Part shown: positions 5,689 through 8,353 of the stretch, in pieces
How positions within the stretch are numbered: the first letter of the stretch is position 1
How the letters are laid out: each line of letters opens with the position of its first letter
Assembly (NCBI GenBank): GCA_030431165.1
Contig: JAUIJQ010000113.1
Span: forward strand, 1 to 8,353
DNA from: Rhodothermia bacterium
GTDB taxonomy: Bacteria > Bacteroidota > Rhodothermia > Rhodothermales > JABDKH01
Length of the DNA stretch: 8,353 bases
Direction of reading: 5' to 3'
The notes under the pieces: model-generated
Databases searched by the model: none
Told to the model about the DNA's origin: nothing
What the model saw: the letters and a program-made list of their open reading frames with translations, nothing else
Translations under genes and position numbers: made by a program

Positions 5689-7944
5689 CTATTCGAACCG
5701 GAACGTGTGGGTATACTTCGCGACAACCACACGGCTGGACGACACCGGTAGCTGCGGCATGGACGACAGGCGGTTGGTATTGAATCCCTCGTTGTACACG
5801 AGGTAGAAGTCATTGCCTTCGCGCGGGTTGAACCGGAAGCGCACGTTGCTCAGCAGGACATTGCCGCTGGACGAGTACTGAACAAACGCCGCAACCGACA
5901 GCTTTGTGTTCATCATGACATCGAGGCGGCCGCTGACGAGATGCGCGTCGAACGACTCGTCGCGATCAGCGAAGCGGATCCGGTTGTACGCGTACGAACC
6001 CGACAGCAGCAGATTTGACGACACGCTGACCCGCGGCGAAAGTGACACCGACGCCACGGTCCCGTCGTAAAAGGTGCCGCCCCCAAGTTCCAGCTCCGTC
6101 ATCACCTTGTTGCCGGTTGGCGTTTCGAGATAGACGCCGCCGCTGCCAAAGCGATACGTGCCGGCGGGGATGCCGGCATCATCCGACAGGTCAAAACCCT
6201 CGGTCAGGTCCTCATACACAAACGTACCTGACGCCCTCGCCGTGTACCCCGTCTTTGTGCTGATTTCGTACTCCAGCTCCGTCTCTGAGGTCTCGAGCGA
6301 TCCATCGACATTGCGGAAGTAGACATCGTTTTCAGCAGTCAGGAAGTGCCGCTGAACAACCGATTGCTCACCCGGCCTGACACCATAACTGGCTTTCGCC
6401 GACACATGGAAAAAGTCGGATCGCGACTGAAAACCGAGCCCGGGATCGTAGTTCGCGCCCGCGCGCGATAAGGCGACATCATAGCCAACCCCGACTTCCC
6501 TGGGCCGCTGTGCAAAGAGCCGTATGCGGCTGGCTTCCAGGTCAGGAGCAACGGCGCCTGCATCTGATTCGTGCGTCTGCGCCCAGGCTAACCCTACGTA
6601 GTCATCACTCCACACGTTGACCACCGCGTCGGCACCGAAGGCGATGTTGTAGTTCCCATCTTCGTCGATTCGGGAAGTTGCGATGCCGCCCGCATACGAG
6701 TTGTTGTTCAGAACCCGTCGCTTAAGGCGCACCACCGAAGCGTTCCGGGATGGTATCCCGTCCTGACGCGCCGACTGGATCGAGAGCAACCCGATATCCC
6801 ATCCGCCCGTGCGACCAACAACACGGCCGCCACCAAGCAGCGCCACCTGCTGTCCGTCCTCAAGGCCAATGCGGCGACTGTAGAAGACGCGGTCGTCGTC
6901 GCCAAACCCGAAGTCGAAGTTGCTCGTTCGCTCAAGAAAGAACTGCCGCTTTTCGGGAAAGAACAGCGAGAAGCGCGTCAGGTTGACCTGCTGGTTATCC
7001 GCTTCGACCTGCGCGAAGTCGGTGTTCACCGTCAGGTCGAGCGTCATGTTGCTGCTGAGCGAGTACTTAAGATCAAATCCGACATCGTAGGTCGGATCGT
7101 CTGACCGGATGTACTCCGTTTCTGCTTCGTTCAGGTCGAAGTTCTGCCCGAGCCCACCGATCACGTACGGCGACACGTAGAGTGGCTTGACCTGCTTGAG
7201 CCCGTCGAACGTTACGCGTTCACTTTTCGAGGGCTTGAGGAAACTCCAGAAGCCCCAGTTCGGGGGAATTTCCGGGAAGATCTGAAGTTCGGTTGTGCGT
7301 GCGACGTACCGGTAGAAGATCAGTCCCATCGTCGTCTTCCCATCGGGTCCCGGCTGGAAGCGCAACGTTGATATGGGAACGCGGATTTCTGCTGACCATC
7401 CGCCTTCGTCCCGCGAGACCTTGCCGTCCCAGAACCCGTTCCAGTCGGTGTTGACGTCAGACATGCTTCGGCCGTCGTTGGCCAGCTCAGCATCGATGCG
7501 CGCACCCGAGGCGTACAGGACAAACGCCTTGCCGCTCTCGTAGTCGTTGAAGGTGTCGAGCATCAGCGCAACCTGATCGTCAGAAGAAGTCCAGTTGTCG
7601 CGCCTGAATGTCGTTTCGGTGATCCCGGAGCTGTCGTCGCAACGAACAGCGAGGTAGACAAACTCATCGTCGTAGCCCAGCCGCACGACGGTTGCCTCGG
7701 TTATCGGCGAGCCGGTATTCGGCTCATACTGTATAAGCGGAAGCGGCGTGATCTCGTTCCAGACTGCTTCATCCATTACGCCGTCGAACGTAACCGGGCC
7801 GTTCAGCCGGGTTATGACCGCTTCGGCCGTTGTCGTGATGGTCTCGCTTCCCTGCGCCTGCGCGAAAGCGCGATTTGAGGTGCACGTAAGGAGGATGCCT
7901 CCTGCCAGAAACGCGGGACCGAGACGACATGCTGTACTACGCAT
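5689..7944 (-). CDS. Outer-membrane protein with CBM9-like domain and DUF5916 beta-barrel
   Basis: A 751-residue exported protein. Residues 1-28 are a signal peptide (MRSTACRLG, a hydrophobic core, then AFA|QAQ). About 46-232 form a CBM9-like/DOMON-type beta-sandwich with the recognisable FDGVMDEAVW near 53-62, DDEFVYLAVRCDD near 92-104 and EGGWSAEIRVPISTLRF near 180-196. From about 250 comes the DUF5916 region, marked by TVNTDFAQVEAD (about 306-317), FFPEKRQFFLE (328-338) and YSRRIGL (355-361). Alternating strands continue to an aromatic-rich C terminus (YTHTFRFE), consistent with an outer-membrane beta-barrel. The function is unknown; the domain order suggests surface binding or gating of a glycan or peptide, but that is inference. 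The ATG at 7944 is chosen because it starts the signal peptide and is preceded by GAGGAGG, an unusually good Shine-Dalgarno for this window though very close to the ATG. The frame is open 18 codons upstream, across the promoter-like site. LLTC in the signal peptide is a poor lipobox. Confidence 0.9.
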   Translation of the reverse strand: MRSTACRLGPAFLAGGILLTCTSNRAFAQAQGSETITTTAEAVITRLNGPVTFDGVMDEAVWNEITPLPLIQYEPNTGSPITEATVVRLGYDDEFVYLAVRCDDSSGITETTFRRDNWTSSDDQVALMLDTFNDYESGKAFVLYASGARIDAELANDGRSMSDVNTDWNGFWDGKVSRDEGGWSAEIRVPISTLRFQPGPDGKTTMGLIFYRYVARTTELQIFPEIPPNWGFWSFLKPSKSERVTFDGLKQVKPLYVSPYVIGGLGQNFDLNEAETEYIRSDDPTYDVGFDLKYSLSSNMTLDLTVNTDFAQVEADNQQVNLTRFSLFFPEKRQFFLERTSNFDFGFGDDDRVFYSRRIGLEDGQQVALLGGGRVVGRTGGWDIGLLSIQSARQDGIPSRNASVVRLKRRVLNNNSYAGGIATSRIDEDGNYNIAFGADAVVNVWSDDYVGLAWAQTHESDAGAVAPDLEASRIRLFAQRPREVGVGYDVALSRAGANYDPGLGFQSRSDFFHVSAKASYGVRPGEQSVVQRHFLTAENDVYFRNVDGSLETSETELEYEISTKTGYTARASGTFVYEDLTEGFDLSDDAGIPAGTYRFGSGGVYLETPTGNKVMTELELGGGTFYDGTVASVSLSPRVSVSSNLLLSGSYAYNRIRFADRDESFDAHLVSGRLDVMMNTKLSVAAFVQYSSSGNVLLSNVRFRFNPREGNDFYLVYNEGFNTNRLSSMPQLPVSSSRVVVAKYTHTFRFE

Positions 7945-7972
7945 GGCCTCCTCGTTGGAACGGAACGTGCCG

Positions 7973-8001
7973 GAAATGTACCGATAACAATCGGACAAAA
8001 A
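7973..8001 (-). promoter_or_regulatory. Candidate Bacteroidetes-type promoter with internal dyad upstream of the DUF5916 gene
   Basis: Read on the minus strand, TTTTTG (8001-7996) is followed 15 nt later by TACATTTC (7980-7973). These resemble the -33 TTTG and -7 TAnnTTTG elements of the Bacteroidetes primary sigma factor, although the spacer is shorter than the usual 17-23 and the last base of the -7 box differs. The spacer holds a perfect inverted repeat, CCGAT-4 nt-ATCGG (7981-7994). The predicted start site would lie some 20-30 nt before the ATG at 7944, a plausible leader. The dyad could be an operator. It is not a good terminator for the upstream dnaJ-like gene, because on that strand no T-run follows the stem. 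The site is a candidate only. Confidence 0.3.
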
Positions 8002-8022
8002 CGTGCCCTGTGAGCCGCCTCG

Positions 8023-8353
8023 CTAGAGCCCCGTATCCCGACGCGCCTCCCGGAGTGCCTCTTTCTGGGCGTCACTCAGTCCCTGCGGTACCTCGACCCT
8101 GACCTCGACGTACAGGTCGCCACGGCGCTTGTCGGTTTCCACGCCGTGATTCTTGACGCGCAGCCGATCACCCGGTTGTGTCCCGGCAGGAATGTTGAGC
8201 TTGATCTTCTTGCCGTACGCGGTCTCCACCTCACGCGTCGTGCCCAGCATGGCCTCAAACACGTTGATGGTCTCGATCACGGACAGGTCGTCGCCTTTCC
8301 GCTCAAAGCGCGGCGACGGCGCCACCCGGAACGTCACGTACAGGTCGCCGCGG
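8023..8353 (-). CDS. DnaJ/CbpA-type co-chaperone, C-terminal fragment
   Basis: The last roughly 110 residues of an Hsp40 protein; its N-terminal J domain lies beyond the right edge. Hsp40s deliver unfolded clients to DnaK (Hsp70) and stimulate its ATPase in the cytoplasm. The reading frame is open to the window edge (RGDLY precedes VTFRVAP), so the GTG at 8337 is an internal Val codon. Visible are the client-binding domain motifs GDLYVTFRVAPSPRFERKGDDL, then EAMLGTTREV, IPAGTQPGDRLRVKNHGV and RGDLYVEVRVEVPQGLS, which cover the second beta-sandwich up to the dimerisation tail. The C terminus is short (EALREARRDTGL). Whether a zinc finger is present (DnaJ type A) or absent (CbpA/type B) cannot be seen. 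The stop is 78 bp before the start of the DUF5916 gene on the same strand, with no clear terminator between. Confidence 0.92.
   Translation of the reverse strand, partial: RGDLYVTFRVAPSPRFERKGDDLSVIETINVFEAMLGTTREVETAYGKKIKLNIPAGTQPGDRLRVKNHGVETDKRRGDLYVEVRVEVPQGLSDAQKEALREARRDTGL

Noticed and set aside
7860..7944. Lipoprotein signal peptide on the DUF5916 protein
   Set aside because: The only Cys near the hydrophobic core is preceded by LLT, and Thr at -1 is a poor lipobox. AFA|QAQ is a better signal peptidase I site.
7981..7994. Intrinsic terminator for the dnaJ-like gene
   Set aside because: The 5-bp stem is short and AT-containing, and on the minus strand the T-run comes before the stem, not after it.

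Overview
The window is ordinary, densely packed bacterial chromosome, fairly GC-rich (roughly 60% by eye), with seven protein-coding genes, two of them cut by the window edges. I see no tRNA, rRNA, CRISPR array, insertion sequence, phage gene or toxin-antitoxin pair. The mix of a DUF5916-type outer-membrane protein with a CBM9-like front domain, an exported imidazolonepropionase-like amidohydrolase, a DinB-like protein, generally weak Shine-Dalgarno sequences and one Bacteroidetes-style promoter candidate suggests a member of the Bacteroidota/Rhodothermota/Balneolota group. Gemmatimonadota is a reasonable alternative. This placement is inference, not proof.

Layout. At 1-1279 (+) lies the C-terminal two-thirds of a MerA-like flavin disulfide oxidoreductase. 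It meets, tail to tail with a 2-nt gap, an exported metal-dependent amidohydrolase on the minus strand (1282-2661). A 216-bp divergent intergenic region (2662-2877) follows and contains a degenerate 15-bp tandem array. From it a plus-strand cluster departs: glutamine-dependent NAD+ synthetase nadE (2878-4539), ruvA (4536-5129, overlapping nadE by ATGA) and a DinB-like four-helix metalloprotein (5163-5672). That cluster converges, with a 16-nt gap, on a long minus-strand gene for a CBM9/DUF5916 outer-membrane protein (5689-7944). Upstream of that gene, in a 78-bp gap, is a promoter-like site with a perfect dyad, and then the 3' end of a DnaJ/CbpA-type co-chaperone (8023-8353, minus, running out of the window).

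How the genes relate. nadE, ruvA and possibly the DinB-like gene look co-transcribed: NAD+ synthesis coupled translationally to Holliday-junction processing. The amidohydrolase and the DUF5916 protein are envelope proteins with signal peptides, each probably transcribed from its own promoter. The flavoenzyme and DnaJ fragments belong to units that continue outside the window.

No new multi-gene system is evident. The items most worth a second look are the 15-bp periodic array between the amidohydrolase and nadE, the dyad inside the promoter-like site upstream of the DUF5916 gene, and the loss of the canonical His-Glu dyad in the flavoenzyme.
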